A stretch of 64,000 bases of DNA from Agrococcus sp. Marseille-Q4369 (GTDB taxonomy: Bacteria; Actinomycetota; Actinomycetes; Actinomycetales; Microbacteriaceae), in contig NZ_CP070501.1 in assembly GCF_018308945.1 (NCBI RefSeq), positions 2,170,001-2,234,000 on the forward strand, in the 5' to 3' direction. The position numbers and the translations under genes are program-made. Of this stretch, positions 1 to 11,492 are shown piece after piece. Positions within the stretch are counted from its first letter, which is position 1, and every line of letters begins with the position of its first letter. The notes under the pieces were generated by a model that was given only the letters and a program-made list of their open reading frames with translations, ran no database searches and was not told the DNA's origin.

Positions 1-2441
1 AGCCGCCGCGGCCGCCGCGCCATGACGTCCTCCGTCTCGGCGTCGACGCCCATCGCGAGCGCGGGCCCGGAGTCGGTGATGAGGTTGATCCAGAGGATCT
101 GCGTCGCGAGCAGCGGCACGACCATCGCCTCGCCCTGGCCGGCGAGCCCGAGAAAGCCCGCGAGCAGCACGCCCAGCAGCATCGTGAGCACCTCGCCCAT
201 GTTCGACGACAGCAGGTAGCGCAAGAACTTCCGGATGTTCCCGAAGATCACCCGCCCTTGCCGCACGGCGGCGACGATGGTCGCGAAGTTGTCGTCGGTG
301 AGGATCATCGCGGCCGCCTCCTTCGAGACCTCCGTGCCGGTGATGCCCATCGCGACGCCGATGTCGGCCCTCTTGAGCGCCGGCGCGTCGTTCACGCCGT
401 CGCCCGTCATCGAGACGATCTGCCCCTCCGCCTGGAAGGCGCCGATGATGCGGAGCTTGTGCTCGGGCGCGACGCGCGCGAAGACCGAGACGTCCCGCAC
501 GGCCGCGCGCAGCGCATCCGCGTCCATCGCGTCGAGCTCGGCGCCCGCGATCGCGCGGTCGCCGCGTCCCGCGATGCCGAGCTCGCGCGCGATGCGGAGC
601 GCCGTCGCGGGGTGGTCGCCCGTGATCATGACGACCCGGATGCCGGCCCCGCGCGCCGCCTCGACCGCCGCGGCCGCCTCCGAGCGCGGCGGGTCGATGA
701 TGCCGACCGTGCCGACGAAGATGAGGTCCTCCTCGAGCGCGAGGCCGGCGTCGGAGTCGAAGCCGCCCGAGGCGGTGACGGATGCGTGCTCGTCGGCCTC
801 GAGCGGACGGTACGCGACGGCGAGGGTGCGGAGCGCCTGCGCCGACATCGACTCGACCGCCTCGTGCACCCGCGCGCGGTCCTCCGCCGTGAGCGGCCGC
901 ACGGCCATGCCGATCCGCACGCGCGAGCTGTGCTCGAGCAGCACGTCGGGCGCGCCCTTCGCGATCAGCACCGGCTGACCCTCGCCGCCCTCGACCGGGT
1001 GCTCGGCGTCGGCCACGACGACCGACATCATCTTGCGCTCGGAGGTGAACGGCACCTCGCCGATGCGAGAGAAGCGCTGCTCGCGGCGCCCGGTCAGGCC
1101 CGCCTTGCGCTCGGCGACGACGAACGCTGCTTCGGTCGGATCGCCGACGACGACCCAGCTGCCGTCCTCGTCCTGCCGCACCTCGGCATCCGAGGCGAGC
1201 GTGCCGCCCGAGAGCACCACGATGTCCTCCGCGCGCATCCGGAGCGCCGGGTCCGTCTCGAGCAGCGGGCTCCCGTCGACGAGCACGTCGCCCTCGGGCG
1301 CGTAGCCGACGCCCGTGATGTCGGCGACGCCGGAGCCGGTGTGCACGGTGAGCATCGTCATCTCGTTGCGCGTGAGGGTGCCGGTCTTGTCGGAGCAGAT
1401 GACGGATGCGGAGCCGAGCGTCTCGACGGAGGAGAGGCTCTTCACGATCGCGCCCTGCCGGCTCATCGCCTGCACGCCGATCGAGAGCACGAGCGAGAGG
1501 ATCGCGGGCAGCCCCTCCGGCACCGCCGCGACGGCGAGCGAGACGCCCACGAGCAGCACGTCGACGGCCTCCTGCAGCGACCCGATGCCGCTCGAGAGGC
1601 CGATGGCCGCCATCACCACGACCGCGATGACGATCACGGCGATCCCGAGCGTGCGCCCGACGGCCGCGATCTCGCGCTGCAGCGGCGTCGGCTCCTGCTC
1701 CGTCTCGGCGAGCATCGTCGCGATGCGGCCCATCTCGGTCCCCATGCCGGTCGCCGTCACGACGGCGCGACCGACGCCCTGCGTCACCGCGGTGCCCTTG
1801 AACACCATGTTGCGGCGGTCGCCGAGCGGCACGGTGTCGGCGAGCGTCGCGGGCGACTTCGTGACCGGCACGGACTCGCCGGTGAGCGCCGCCTCGGCGA
1901 GCTGCAGCGACGACGCGCTCAGCAGCCGCGCGTCGGCGCCGACCGAGTCGCCCTCGGCGAGCGCGAGCACGTCGCCCGGCACGAGCTCGGATGCGGGCAC
2001 GCGCTCCGCCCGCCCCTCGCGCACGACCGTGGCCGTCACCGCCGTCATGTCCTGCAGCGCTGCCACGGCATCCGCCGCCCTCGCCTCCTGCACGAAGCCG
2101 AGGATCGCGTTCGCGACGACGATGAGCGCGATCACGAGCGCGTCGATCGGCAGCCCGTGCGCGCCCTCGAACGCCCACGCGACGACCGAGATGACGATCG
2201 CGCCGAGCAGCAGGTAGATGAGCGGGTCGGCGAACTGGCGCAGCAGTCGTCGCCAGGCCGGCTCCGGCGGCGCGGCATCGAGCTCGTTCGGCCCGAACCG
2301 TGCTCGCCGCGCTGCGGCCTGCGCCGCCGTGAGCCCCGCGTCGGCGTCGGTTTCGAGCTCGCGAGCGGCCGCACCCGCGTCGACGAGGCTCCAGTCGCGC
2401 GGCTCGGCGGGCGTGCTCGCGGTTGGCTGCGCGTCGGTCAC
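1..2441 (-). CDS. Cation-transporting P-type ATPase (P2/Ca2+-ATPase-like), C-terminus cut by window
   Basis: ATP-driven cation pump of the inner membrane. Read from a GTG at 2441, the protein shows an N-terminal cation-ATPase domain, TGES (about 187-190, actuator), PEGLP in a membrane helix (about 308), the phosphorylation motif DKTGT with Asp near residue 351, and [10 protein letters not shown] (about 680). The last visible part contains LWINLITDS followed by [10 protein letters not shown], typical of SERCA/PMR1-type pumps. About 813 residues are visible; the family usually has about 900, so roughly the last 100 lie outside. The PEGLP and LWINLITD motifs favour Ca2+ or a related divalent cation, but the ion cannot be fixed from sequence. 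It is divergent from the small membrane protein that follows. Confidence 0.93.
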   Translation of the reverse strand, partial: MTDAQPTASTPAEPRDWSLVDAGAAARELETDADAGLTAAQAAARRARFGPNELDAAPPEPAWRRLLRQFADPLIYLLLGAIVISVVAWAFEGAHGLPIDALVIALIVVANAILGFVQEARAADAVAALQDMTAVTATVVREGRAERVPASELVPGDVLALAEGDSVGADARLLSASSLQLAEAALTGESVPVTKSPATLADTVPLGDRRNMVFKGTAVTQGVGRAVVTATGMGTEMGRIATMLAETEQEPTPLQREIAAVGRTLGIAVIVIAVVVMAAIGLSSGIGSLQEAVDVLLVGVSLAVAAVPEGLPAILSLVLSIGVQAMSRQGAIVKSLSSVETLGSASVICSDKTGTLTRNEMTMLTVHTGSGVADITGVGYAPEGDVLVDGSPLLETDPALRMRAEDIVVLSGGTLASDAEVRQDEDGSWVVVGDPTEAAFVVAERKAGLTGRREQRFSRIGEVPFTSERKMMSVVVADAEHPVEGGEGQPVLIAKGAPDVLLEHSSRVRIGMAVRPLTAEDRARVHEAVESMSAQALRTLAVAYRPLEADEHASVTASGGFDSDAGLALEEDLIFVGTVGIIDPPRSEAAAAVEAARGAGIRVVMITGDHPATALRIARELGIAGRGDRAIAGAELDAMDADALRAAVRDVSVFARVAPEHKLRIIGAFQAEGQIVSMTGDGVNDAPALKRADIGVAMGITGTEVSKEAAAMILTDDNFATIVAAVRQGRVIFGNIRKFLRYLLSSNMGEVLTMLLGVLLAGFLGLAGQGEAMVVPLLATQILWINLITDSGPALAMGVDAETEDVMARRPRR

Positions 2442-2538
2442 TCGTCGGCTCCTGTCGTCCCGGGCTGCGGGCGCGCGGTGCGCTCCGGCCCCTTCCGCAC
2501 CGTACTGGTGCGGTGCGTGGCGTGGGATGCTGGTTGCC

Positions 2539-3042
2539 ATGGATGCGACGCACGATCGGACGCCCCAGAGCGATGCAGCCGGCGACCCGGCCGGCACGGC
2601 CGAGCAGTTCGACGTGACGGTGCGGCGCTCCCCGAAGTACAGCGCCTTCGCGGCGGTCGGCGCCCTCGTCGGCGCGGTCGTCGGATGGCTCATCGCGTCG
2701 GCGATGCCGCCGGCGGTCGACGAGAACGGCCTGGCGGTCGACACGACCCCGGTCATCGGGCTCATGATCGTCGCCGGCTTCGTGCTCGGCGGGGCGCTCG
2801 GCGCCCTCGTCGCGGTGATCATCGATCGCTCCCTCTCGAAGCGCGTGACCGCGACGGTCGCCGAGCGCGTCGAGGTGCGGCGGCCGGATGCGCTGACGAC
2901 CGCCGATGACGACGCACTTGAGGCGCGCTTCGAGCGGCTGGGCGGCGACGCGCCGGTCGCTGGCGGAGGCCCCGTCGATCCCGCGGTCCCCGGCGCCGCC
3001 GACCCGGAGCGCCGCGAGGACGACCGCCCCGGCCGAGCCTGA
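2539..3042 (+). CDS. Two-TM membrane protein of unknown function
   Basis: A 167-residue protein not recognised as a named family. It has a hydrophilic N-terminus, a first hydrophobic helix at about residues 34-54 ([20 protein letters not shown]), a short loop, a second helix at about 70-93, and a charged acidic/proline-rich tail. ATG 2539 is chosen over an in-frame ATG 12 bases upstream because it begins the charged N-terminus; either start is possible. Its stop codon overlaps the ATG of the next gene by one base (TGATG), so the two are probably translated together. Both may be envelope proteins, but no function can be assigned. Confidence 0.72.
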   Translation: MDATHDRTPQSDAAGDPAGTAEQFDVTVRRSPKYSAFAAVGALVGAVVGWLIASAMPPAVDENGLAVDTTPVIGLMIVAGFVLGGALGALVAVIIDRSLSKRVTATVAERVEVRRPDALTTADDDALEARFERLGGDAPVAGGGPVDPAVPGAADPERREDDRPGRA

Positions 3043-4196
3043 TGCCGAGCGGGCGCGCGCGGAGCGCGATCGCGCACGCGCTCGCCTGGATCGGCTTCGG
3101 CGCCGGCTCCGCGGCGCTCGCGATGGTCGCGCTCGCGGCGGGATCGCCCGGCGCGCTCGCCCTCGGCAGTGCGGCGGCGCTCGCCGGCGCGGCGCTCGGG
3201 CTGCTCGTCGCGCCGCTGCTCGCGCGCTCCTCCACCGCCGCGGGCGCCTCCCGACTCGTGGCGCTGGCTGCGGCGGCGCTCGCCCTCGCGGTGCTCGCGG
3301 CGGCTGCGACGCTGCTGCTGCTCGACGTCGCGCCGGGACTCGTGCTGGCGCCGCTGCTCGGTCTCGCGGCGGGGACGCAGCTCGCAACCGCGATCGCGGG
3401 CGCAGAGCGCGATCCCTCGCTCGCGCCCGCCGTGCGCCCGGCGCCCACCCTGCTCGCCTCGGCGGCCGGCACCGCGCTCGCCGCGGCGGTGCCGCTCGTG
3501 CCGACGCTCGACGCATCCGCCGTGCTCCTCGTGGCGGCGGGCGCGCACCTCCTCGCGCTCGGGCTGCTCGTGAGCGTGCGTCAGGATGGGCCGGGCGGCA
3601 CCGCTGCGCCCCAGGAGCCGCCCGTTCCGGCCGGCGCTGCCCGGCAGGCCGACGGCCGGCCGCTCGCGGCGCGCGCGCTCGCCCTGGTCCTGCTCGCGGC
3701 GGCCGGTGCAGGCGCGATCGCGGCCCTGCGCCCCGCGCTGTCGGCGATCGGCACCGACGAACCGCTGCCGGCGGCGCCCGTCGCGCTCACCCTGGCGCTC
3801 GGCGCGATCCTCGGTCCGCCGCTCTCGCGGGTCGCCGAGCGGCTCCTCGGCGCTCGCGCGGCGGCCGTGGTCGCGACGCTCGGGTGCGTCGCGGCGCTCG
3901 CCGCGCCGATCGCCCGCCCGGGAGCCCTCGACCTCGTGGCCGCCGCGCTCCTCGGGATCGCGCTCGCCGCATCCGTCGCCCTCGCCGAGCTCGCGCGCCG
4001 CGCGCACGTGCACCTCGCGCTCGCGACTCCGGTGCTGCTCGCGCTCGCGGGCGCTGCGGGCGCGGGTCTCGCCGCGCTGCTGCTCGGGGCCGTGCCCGTG
4101 CCCGACGTCGTGCTCGGCGCGGCGATCGCATGCCTCGTCGCGAGCCTCGGCGCCTGGGTGCCGGCGCGCGCGGCGGCGTCCGAGCGGCTCAGCTGA
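3042..4196 (+). CDS. Polytopic Ala/Leu-rich membrane protein, possibly MFS-like
   Basis: A 384-residue protein made almost entirely of Ala/Leu/Val/Gly-rich hydrophobic helices, about 10-12 by eye, with a short charged linker near residues 182-205 ([20 protein letters not shown]) that splits it into two halves. This two-bundle layout resembles major facilitator transporters, but no MFS signature loop is clear, so the family is left open. It overlaps the preceding gene by one base. Its stop codon overlaps the 3' end of purF, on the other strand, by 8 bases, leaving no room for a terminator between them. Confidence 0.65.
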   Translation: MPSGRARSAIAHALAWIGFGAGSAALAMVALAAGSPGALALGSAAALAGAALGLLVAPLLARSSTAAGASRLVALAAAALALAVLAAAATLLLLDVAPGLVLAPLLGLAAGTQLATAIAGAERDPSLAPAVRPAPTLLASAAGTALAAAVPLVPTLDASAVLLVAAGAHLLALGLLVSVRQDGPGGTAAPQEPPVPAGAARQADGRPLAARALALVLLAAAGAGAIAALRPALSAIGTDEPLPAAPVALTLALGAILGPPLSRVAERLLGARAAAVVATLGCVAALAAPIARPGALDLVAAALLGIALAASVALAELARRAHVHLALATPVLLALAGAAGAGLAALLLGAVPVPDVVLGAAIACLVASLGAWVPARAAASERLS

Positions 4197-5646
4197 GCTG
4201 CGTCTGCTCCACCCAGCGGAGGTACTCGTCGGTCACCGAGCCGGTGACGTAGTCGCCCGTGAAGCACGACATCTCGAGGCCCTCGATGCTCGAGCCGTCG
4301 AGGATCGCCCGCTGCAGGTCGTCGACCTCCTGGTAGACGAGGAAGTCGCTGCCGAGTGCCTCGTTCACCTGCGGGATCGAGCGGCCGGAGGCGATGAGCT
4401 CGCTGCGCGAGGGCATGTTGATGCCGTAGACGTGCGGGTAGCGCACGGGCGGGGCGGCCGAGGTGAAGGTGACGGTGTTCGTGCCGACCGAGCGCATCAT
4501 CTCGACGATCTCGCGGCTCGTCGTGCCGCGCACGATCGAGTCGTCGACGACGAGCACGTTCTTGCCGCGGAACTCGCTCTCGAGCGCGTTGAGCTTCTGC
4601 TTGACCGACTTCTTGCGCTCCTGCTGGCCCGGCATGATGAAGGTGCGGCCGACGTAGCGGTTCTTGTAGAAGCCCTCGCGGTACTCGATGCCCAGCCGCC
4701 GCGCGACCTCCATCGCGGCGGGGCGCGAGGAGTCGGGGATGGGCATGACGACGTCGATCGCGCCCGAGGGCGTGTACTTCGCGATCGTGTCGGCGAGCCG
4801 CTCGCCCATGCGGAGCCGCGACTCGTAGACGTTGACGCCGTTCATGACCGAGTCGGGGCGGGCGAGGTAGACGTACTCGAAGGCGCACGGCAGCAGCACC
4901 GGCGAGTCGTGCGTCATCGCCGAGGCGAGCTCTCCGTCGGGCGTGATGAAGATCGCCTCGCCGGGCGCGACGTCGCGCTCGACCTGGAAGCCCGAGCCCG
5001 TGAGCGCCACCGACTCGCTCGCGACCATCCACTCGCTGCGGCCGCGCTCGCTCGTGCGCCGGCCGAGCACGAGCGGCCGGATGCCGAAGGGGTCGCGGAA
5101 GGCGAGGAGGCCGTGCCCGGCGATGAGCGCGATGACGCCGTAGGAGCCCTGGATGCGCTCGTGCGTGCGGCGCACGGCGGTGAACAGCCGGTCGGCGTCG
5201 AGCTCGCCGCCGCCGACGAGCGACTGCAGCTCGCTGCCGAGCACGTTCACGAGCATCTCGGTGTCGCTGCCGGTGTTGACGTGCCGGTGGTCGACCGTCG
5301 CGAGCTCGCGCTCGAGCTCGCGCGAGTTCGTGAGGTTGCCGTTGTGCACGAGCACGATGCCGTAGGGCGCGTTGACGTAGAAGGGCTGCGCCTCGAGCTC
5401 GTTCGCGGCCTCGCCGCGGGTCGCGTAGCGCACGTGGCCGAGGCCGTAGTCGCCGAGCAGCGCGCGCATGTCGCGCGTGCGGAACGCCTCGCGCACCTGG
5501 CCCTTGGCCTTCTTCAAGTGGATCGAGCGGCCCTCGGCGGTCGCGATGCCGGTCGAGTCCTGCCCGCGGTGCTGGAGGAGCGAGAGAGCGTCGTACACCT
5601 GCTGGTTGACGCTCGAGTCGGAGACGATGCCGACGATGCCGCACAC
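4189..5646 (-). CDS. purF: Amidophosphoribosyltransferase (purF), first committed step of purine synthesis
   Basis: Converts PRPP and glutamine to 5-phosphoribosylamine. The GTG at 5646 is chosen because it gives Met-Cys-Gly-Ile-Val-Gly, placing the catalytic Cys at position 2 so that Met removal exposes it. AGAAGGAG lies 7 bases upstream of that GTG, and longer readings would bury the Cys. Class II glutaminase features follow ([23 protein letters not shown]), then the PRPP-binding phosphoribosyltransferase loop [18 protein letters not shown]. The product is 485 residues, normal for the family. No propeptide precedes the Cys, unlike the Bacillus enzyme. purM lies 3.5 kb away on the other strand, with unrelated genes between. 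Confidence 0.96.
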   Translation of the reverse strand: MCGIVGIVSDSSVNQQVYDALSLLQHRGQDSTGIATAEGRSIHLKKAKGQVREAFRTRDMRALLGDYGLGHVRYATRGEAANELEAQPFYVNAPYGIVLVHNGNLTNSRELERELATVDHRHVNTGSDTEMLVNVLGSELQSLVGGGELDADRLFTAVRRTHERIQGSYGVIALIAGHGLLAFRDPFGIRPLVLGRRTSERGRSEWMVASESVALTGSGFQVERDVAPGEAIFITPDGELASAMTHDSPVLLPCAFEYVYLARPDSVMNGVNVYESRLRMGERLADTIAKYTPSGAIDVVMPIPDSSRPAAMEVARRLGIEYREGFYKNRYVGRTFIMPGQQERKKSVKQKLNALESEFRGKNVLVVDDSIVRGTTSREIVEMMRSVGTNTVTFTSAAPPVRYPHVYGINMPSRSELIASGRSIPQVNEALGSDFLVYQEVDDLQRAILDGSSIEGLEMSCFTGDYVTGSVTDEYLRWVEQTQLS

Positions 5647-5774
5647 AGGCGAGCTCCTTCTGTCGCGGGATTGACACCCAAGCCTACCGAGCGCCGCGCG
5701 CCGGCTCGGGATCGGGCGGATGCGCTCGGCGAGCACCCAAGCGACGTCCAGATTGCGGCGGCACAGTGGGGGAC

Positions 5775-6635
5775 ATGAGCTTCGACACCGAATCCATCAA
5801 GAACCTGCCTGAGCAGACCCAGGAGTGGCCCGGCTGGACGGACAAGCTCCAGCCCGTGCCCGACCACGGCGAGACGAGCTACGTCGGCCGCGGTCGGCTC
5901 GAGGGCAAGCGCGCCCTCGTCACGGGCGGCGACTCCGGCATCGGCCGCGCGACCGCGATCGCCTTCGCGAAGGAGGGCGCCGACGTCGCGATCGCCTACC
6001 TCCCGCAGGAGCAGGAGGACGCGGATGAGACCGGGCGTCAGATCGAGGCGGCGGGCCGCAAGGCGGTGCTCATCGCGACCGATCAGCGCACCGAGCAGGC
6101 GAACCTCGACCTCGCGCAGCGCGCGGTCGACGAGCTCGGCGGCCTCGACATCCTCGTCAACAACGCCGGCTACCAGATGGCGCAGGAGTCGCTCGAGGAC
6201 ATCACCGACGAGCAGCTCCGGCAGACGTTCGAGACGAACATCTTCGCGATGTTCAACCTGACGCGCGCGGTGCTGCCGCACCTCGGCGAGGGCGCGAGCA
6301 TCATCAACTGCTCGTCGATCCAGGCGTTCGACCCGTCCGACACCCTGCTCGACTACGCGTCGACGAAGGCGGCGATCAACAACTTCACCGTCAACCTCGC
6401 CGCGCAGGTCGGCGAGAAGGGCATCCGCGTGAATGCGGTCGCGCCGGGCCCGATCTGGACCCCGCTCCAGCCGTCGACGAAGCCCTCGGTGAAGGACTTC
6501 GGCATGAACGCGCCGCTCGGCCGACCGGGTCAGCCGATCGAGGTCGCGACCGCGTTCGTCTACCTCGCGAGCGACGAGGCGAGCTACGTCTCGGGCACGG
6601 TGCTCGGCGTTACGGGCGGCAAGCCGGTCTTCTGA
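5775..6635 (+). CDS. Short-chain dehydrogenase of the YghA/YdaD general-stress type
   Basis: A 286-residue NAD(P)-dependent oxidoreductase. An N-terminal extension of about 45 residues (with LPEQTQEWPGWTDKLQP) precedes the Rossmann fold, as in the YghA/YdaD/Gs39 group rather than minimal 250-residue SDRs. The cofactor motif is VTGGDSGIGRA, followed by NNAGYQ, the catalytic Ser in NCSSIQAF, and the YxxxK pair in YASTKAAINN. ATG 5775 is taken; an in-frame GTG 9 bases earlier is less likely. The substrate is unknown. Members of this subgroup are often stress-induced in Gram-positive bacteria. It sits alone between purF and the convergent kbl gene. Confidence 0.9.
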   Translation: MSFDTESIKNLPEQTQEWPGWTDKLQPVPDHGETSYVGRGRLEGKRALVTGGDSGIGRATAIAFAKEGADVAIAYLPQEQEDADETGRQIEAAGRKAVLIATDQRTEQANLDLAQRAVDELGGLDILVNNAGYQMAQESLEDITDEQLRQTFETNIFAMFNLTRAVLPHLGEGASIINCSSIQAFDPSDTLLDYASTKAAINNFTVNLAAQVGEKGIRVNAVAPGPIWTPLQPSTKPSVKDFGMNAPLGRPGQPIEVATAFVYLASDEASYVSGTVLGVTGGKPVF

Positions 6636-6640
6636 CCCTC

Positions 6641-6765
6641 CGCCGGCTGAGCCGGTGCGCACGCCGCAGGCGTGCTCAGCGTGTCGAAGCCGGGTCGCGA
6701 CGCGGTCGCGCTTCGACACGGTCTGCGCGCTTCGGGCGCGGACCGGCTCAGCGACCGGAGGGGCT
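6641..6765. repeat. Nested inverted repeat, copy 1, between convergent genes
   Basis: Outer arms CTGAGCCGG (6647-6655) and CCGGCTCAG (6743-6751) enclose inner arms GTGTCGAAGC (6681-6690) and GCTTCGACAC (6710-6719), so the segment can fold into a double hairpin. The right half (6710-6760) matches 43535-43585 at all but two of 51 positions. Both copies fill the gap between the stop codons of convergent genes, here the SDR and kbl. A role as a bidirectional terminator or REP-like element is inferred from position and symmetry. Confidence 0.8.
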
Positions 6766-7955
6766 CAGCGCGCGGAGGAGCCGGCGACGCGCTCGCGAGC
6801 CGCGGCGAAGGCCGCGACCGCGCGGTCGACGTCGGCGTCGGAGTGGGCGGCGGAGAGCTGCACGCGGATGCGCGCCTCACCGCGGGGCACGACGGGGAAC
6901 GAGAAGGCGGTGACGTACACGCCCTCCTCGAGCATCGCATCCGCCATCTCGGCCGCGAGCCGCGCGTCGTGGAACATCACCGCGGTGATCGGGTGCTCGC
7001 CCGGCAGCAGCTCGAAGCCCGCCTGCTCCATGCCGGCGCGGAAGTGCTCGGTGTTGCGGCGCAGCTGCTCGCGCAGCTCGCCGGCGCCCTCCACCAGGTC
7101 GAGTGCCTTGAGCGAGCCCGCGACGACCGAGGGCGCGAGGGCGTTCGAGAAGAGGTACGGGCGCGAGCGCTGCCGCAGCAGGTCGACGATCTCGGCGCGC
7201 GCGGCGATGTAGCCGCCGGAGGCGCCGCCGAGCGCCTTGCCGAGCGTGCCCGAGATGATGTCGACGCGGTGCTGCACCCCGGCGAGCTCGGGCGTGCCCG
7301 CGCCCGTCGCGCCCGTGAAGCCGACCGCGTGCGAGTCGTCGACCATGACCATCGCGTCGTAGCGCTCGGCGAGGTCGCAGATCGCCTCGAGGGGGGCGAG
7401 GTAGCCGTCCATCGAGAAGACGCCGTCGGTCACGATGAGACGGCGACGCGCACCCTGCGCGTCCTGCAGGTGCGCCTCGAGCTCGGCCATGTCGCGGTTG
7501 GCGTAGCGGTAGCGCTTCGCCTTCGAGAGCCGGATGCCGTCGATGATCGAGGCGTGGTTGAGGGCGTCCGAGATCACCGCGTCGGAGGCATCCAGCAGCG
7601 TCTCGAACAGGCCGCCGTTGGCGTCGAAGCACGACGAGTAGAGGATGCACGCCTCCTGCCCGAGGAACGACGCGAGCCGAGACTCGAGCTCGAGGTGCTG
7701 GGTCTGGGTGCCGCAGATGAACCGCACGGAGGCCATCCCGAACCCCCACTCGTCGAGCGCGGTCTTCGCCGCCTCGACGATGCGCGGGTCGTCGGCGAGC
7801 CCGAGGTAGTTGTTCGAGCAGAAGTTCAGCACCTCGGCGCCGTTCGCGACGACGCTCGCCGCTTGCGGTGAGTCGATCGCGCGCTCGCGCTTCGTGAGGC
7901 CCGCGGCCTCGATCTCGGCGAGCTCGTCGGCGATGGATGCACGGATGGAGTACAC
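6765..7955 (-). CDS. kbl: Glycine C-acetyltransferase (2-amino-3-ketobutyrate CoA ligase)
   Basis: PLP enzyme of the alpha-oxoamine synthase family that cleaves 2-amino-3-ketobutyrate with CoA to glycine and acetyl-CoA, the second step of threonine catabolism. It is 396 residues, the usual length. Visible motifs are [14 protein letters not shown] near the N-terminus, DDSHAVGF (cofactor Asp) and [15 protein letters not shown] with the PLP-binding Lys. The GTG at 7955 is preceded by GAGGAG 8 bases upstream. It lies 12 bases downstream of tdh on the same strand, the conserved tdh-kbl order, so the two enzymes are almost certainly co-transcribed. Confidence 0.96.
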   Translation of the reverse strand: MYSIRASIADELAEIEAAGLTKRERAIDSPQAASVVANGAEVLNFCSNNYLGLADDPRIVEAAKTALDEWGFGMASVRFICGTQTQHLELESRLASFLGQEACILYSSCFDANGGLFETLLDASDAVISDALNHASIIDGIRLSKAKRYRYANRDMAELEAHLQDAQGARRRLIVTDGVFSMDGYLAPLEAICDLAERYDAMVMVDDSHAVGFTGATGAGTPELAGVQHRVDIISGTLGKALGGASGGYIAARAEIVDLLRQRSRPYLFSNALAPSVVAGSLKALDLVEGAGELREQLRRNTEHFRAGMEQAGFELLPGEHPITAVMFHDARLAAEMADAMLEEGVYVTAFSFPVVPRGEARIRVQLSAAHSDADVDRAVAAFAAARERVAGSSAR

Positions 7956-7967
7956 GGGGCACGCTCC

Positions 7968-9017
<1,050 letters not shown>

Positions 9018-9118
9018 GGGTGTCTCCGTCGACGTGGTGGGTGTGCCGCGCCCATCCTGCCATCTGTGCTAGCGGCCGGGGCCGAGCCGGTGGTCGAGCG
9101 GCCAAGTACCCTGGTCGC

Positions 9119-10207
9119 ATGACCGATCCGTATGCGTCCGCCGGCGTCGACACCGAGGCGGGCGACCGCGCGGTCGAGCTCATGAAGGCGGCCGTCGCGC
9201 GCACGCACGGCGCGGGCGTGCTCGGCGGCGTCGGCGGCTTCGCCGGGCTCTTCGACCTCTCGGCCGCCGGCACGTACGCGAAGCCGCTGCTGGCGACCTC
9301 CACCGACGGCGTCGGCACGAAGCTCGCGCTCGCGCAGGCGATCGACAAGCACGACACGATCGGGCAGGACCTCGTCGGCATGGTCGTCGACGACATCGTC
9401 GTGGTCGGCGCGAAGCCGCTGTTCATGACCGACTACATCGCGTGCGGGCGGGTCGTGCCCGAGCGCATCGCCGACATCGTGCGCGGCATCGCCGAGGCGT
9501 GCGAGGCGACCGGCACGGCGCTCGTGGGCGGCGAGACGGCCGAGCACCCCGGCGTCATGGCACCGGACGACTACGACATCGCGGGCGCCGCGGTGGGGAT
9601 CGTCGAGGCGGATGCGGTGCTCGGCGCTGAGCGCGTTCGCGCGGGCGACGTCGTGGTCGGCATGGCCTCCTCTGGGCTGCACTCGAACGGCTTCAGCCTC
9701 GTGCGCCACGTGCTCGCCGAGCGCGGCCTCGGGCTCACCGACCGGGTCGACGAGCTCGGCGGCGTCGCGGCCGAGGCGCTGCTCGAGCCCACCCGGCTCT
9801 ACACGCTGCCGCTGCTCGGGATGCTCGAGCAGGGATTCGGCATCCGCGCGATCTCGCACGTCACCGGCGGCGGCATCGCCGCGAACCTCGCGCGCGTGCT
9901 GCCCCGCGGGCTCGCGGTCGAGGTCGACCGCGCCGCGTGGGACGTGCCGGCCGTCTTCGGCGCGCTCGCCGGCCTCGGCGGCTTCGCGCTCGAGGACGCG
10001 GAGAGCACGTGGAACCTCGGTCTCGGGATGCTCGTGGTCGTCGACGCGGCGGATGCCGACCGCGTGCTCGCCGCGAGTCGCCACGCCGGCATCGCGGCGT
10101 CGGTCGTCGGCCGCGTCGAGCAGGCGCCCGGCAACCTGGCCGACTGGGTGCAGGGCGCGAAGGGCGTCGACGGCGGCGCCGTGCGGCTCGCGGGCGCCTT
10201 CCGCTGA
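9119..10207 (+). CDS. purM: Phosphoribosylformylglycinamidine cyclo-ligase (AIR synthetase)
   Basis: Makes aminoimidazole ribotide from FGAM with ATP, step 5 of purine synthesis. It is 362 residues. The family features are YASAGVDTEAG at the N-terminus, STDGVGTKLALA, DDIVVVGAKPLFMTDY, GETAEHPGVM and SGLHSNGFSLVR, and HVTGGGIAANLARVLP in the C-terminal domain. ATG 9119 opens MTDPYASAG. The sequence TACCCT ends 6 bases before this ATG, so the transcript is probably leaderless; there is no good Shine-Dalgarno. It is divergent from tdh and runs toward the DUF4190 genes. Confidence 0.96.
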   Translation: MTDPYASAGVDTEAGDRAVELMKAAVARTHGAGVLGGVGGFAGLFDLSAAGTYAKPLLATSTDGVGTKLALAQAIDKHDTIGQDLVGMVVDDIVVVGAKPLFMTDYIACGRVVPERIADIVRGIAEACEATGTALVGGETAEHPGVMAPDDYDIAGAAVGIVEADAVLGAERVRAGDVVVGMASSGLHSNGFSLVRHVLAERGLGLTDRVDELGGVAAEALLEPTRLYTLPLLGMLEQGFGIRAISHVTGGGIAANLARVLPRGLAVEVDRAAWDVPAVFGALAGLGGFALEDAESTWNLGLGMLVVVDAADADRVLAASRHAGIAASVVGRVEQAPGNLADWVQGAKGVDGGAVRLAGAFR

Positions 10208-10322
10208 CCGCTTCGCCGTGGAGGCGCTGAGCACGCCGCGTCCAGGGGATCTTGAGCCAGGACGCGTAGTGTTCTGCGAAATCGACGGATCAGCATGTGC
10301 TCGGAACAGGGGAGGTGGCGAC

Positions 10323-10916
10323 GTGTCCGAAGACTTCGGCCGCTACCGGCCCCGGCAGGACGGTTCCGCGACGTCCGAGCAGTCTCCGCCGGAGCCCAGC
10401 GCTCAGGCTGACGACCGCCGACGCAGCGCGGCGCCGCGGCCCGACATGGGGCTCCCGGCCACGCCGACCATGGGGCAGCAGGGACCGGTGTGGCGGCAGA
10501 CCGCGTACATCGCCCCCAACGTCGCGCAGCGCTACTCGACGCCGCTGAACCACGAGGGCGAGGCGCAGCTCATCCACCCCGCCGCCGCCCAGGTCGCGCG
10601 CTACACCCCGTACGGCGTGCCGGTCTACCGCGCCCCGATCTACCCCAACGCGCAGGTGCCGCAGCGCGGCCTCTCGATCACGGCGATGGTGCTCGGCATC
10701 ACATCGGCGGTGTTCGCCTGGGCGCTCGTCGTGGTGCCGATCATCGGGCTCGTCTTCGGCTTCATCGCCCTGCGGCGCGAGCCTGCTGGTCGAGCGATGG
10801 CGATCACGGGCCTCATCACCTCCGGTGTCGGCCTGCTGTGGGTGCTGCTGTTCTACTTGCTCCCGCTGCTCGGCGTGCTCGGCGTGCTCTTCATCGGCAT
10901 GAGCGCCGCCCCCTGA
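10323..10916 (+). CDS. DUF4190-domain membrane protein with proline-rich N-terminus
   Basis: A 197-residue protein. The GTG at 10323 is preceded by AGGGGAGG, fixing the start. The first 115 residues are hydrophilic and rich in Pro/Gln/Arg (MGLPATPTMGQQGPVW is typical). Two membrane helices follow: LSITAMVLGITSAVFAWALV and a second pair near the C-terminus separated by FGFIALRREPAGRAMAITG, the DUF4190 signature (small loop with Arg-Glu-Pro-Ala-Gly). The function of DUF4190 is not established. A shorter relative with the same helix-loop-helix follows at 11022, so the two look like a tandem pair. Confidence 0.8.
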   Translation: MSEDFGRYRPRQDGSATSEQSPPEPSAQADDRRRSAAPRPDMGLPATPTMGQQGPVWRQTAYIAPNVAQRYSTPLNHEGEAQLIHPAAAQVARYTPYGVPVYRAPIYPNAQVPQRGLSITAMVLGITSAVFAWALVVVPIIGLVFGFIALRREPAGRAMAITGLITSGVGLLWVLLFYLLPLLGVLGVLFIGMSAAP

Positions 10917-11021
10917 CGATCGCCCCTGCGCGAGTTGCGCCGGCGTCACCGCGCGGCTCTAGGCTGGTGGGTCGAGCCCTGTGCTCGCGCCGCACACCCA
11001 CCGAGCACCGAGGACCCCCGC

Positions 11022-11432
11022 ATGACGTACACGCCCCCTGAGCAGCCCGCGCAGCCGAGCTACGAGCCCACGAGCCAGGGCGGCTATCAGCCCGCCGCTC
11101 CGACCGGCTACCAGTCCTACGACGCCGGTCAGGCGTACGCCGCGGCTCCCTCGTACGACGCGTACGGCGCCGCCCCGGTCTCGACCGAGCGCAAGCTGTC
11201 GATGTGGGGCCTCATCCTCGGCATCTCGAGCATCGTCGTCCCGCTGTTCATCAACGCCATCGCGGGCGGCATCCTCTCGGGCGTCGCCCTCGCCAAGGAG
11301 CCTGCGGGCAAGACGATGGCGATCTGGGGACTCGTGACGTCGATCCTCGGCTTCATCTGGGCCTTCGTCTTCTGGCCCATCGCGATCACGGTCTTCTTCG
11401 CCGCGATCTTCGCGACGCAGTACGGCTACTGA
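11022..11432 (+). CDS. DUF4190-domain membrane protein, shorter paralogue
   Basis: 136 residues. A Tyr/Gln/Pro/Ala-rich cytoplasmic N-terminus of about 55 residues (repeats of the type GGYQPAAPTGYQSYDA) leads into WGLILGISSIVVPLFINAIAGG, then VALAKEPAGKTMAIWGLVTS, then a final helix ending in FATQYGY. The helix-KEPAGK-helix core matches the protein encoded just upstream. ATG 11022 is the first Met in a good context. TAGGCT at about 10961 could be a -10 box, giving a leader of about 50 bases. Function unknown; low-complexity tails of this kind often mediate protein contacts. Confidence 0.8.
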   Translation: MTYTPPEQPAQPSYEPTSQGGYQPAAPTGYQSYDAGQAYAAAPSYDAYGAAPVSTERKLSMWGLILGISSIVVPLFINAIAGGILSGVALAKEPAGKTMAIWGLVTSILGFIWAFVFWPIAITVFFAAIFATQYGY

Positions 11433-11442
11433 GCGGGGCGGT

Positions 11443-11479
11443 CGAGCGAGGGGCGCGCGCAGAGCGGCCCGCTCGCTCG
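11443..11479. terminator. Probable bidirectional hairpin terminator
   Basis: CGAGCGAG at 11443-11450 pairs with CTCGCTCG at 11472-11479 in the 60-base gap between convergent genes. No U-run is present. Modest support. Confidence 0.4.
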
Positions 11480-11492
11480 GCCCGAACCGGCG

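Noticed and set aside
258-2909. Long plus-strand frame opposite the P-type ATPase gene
   Set aside because: It is an antisense shadow caused by high GC; the minus strand has all P-type ATPase motifs in order.
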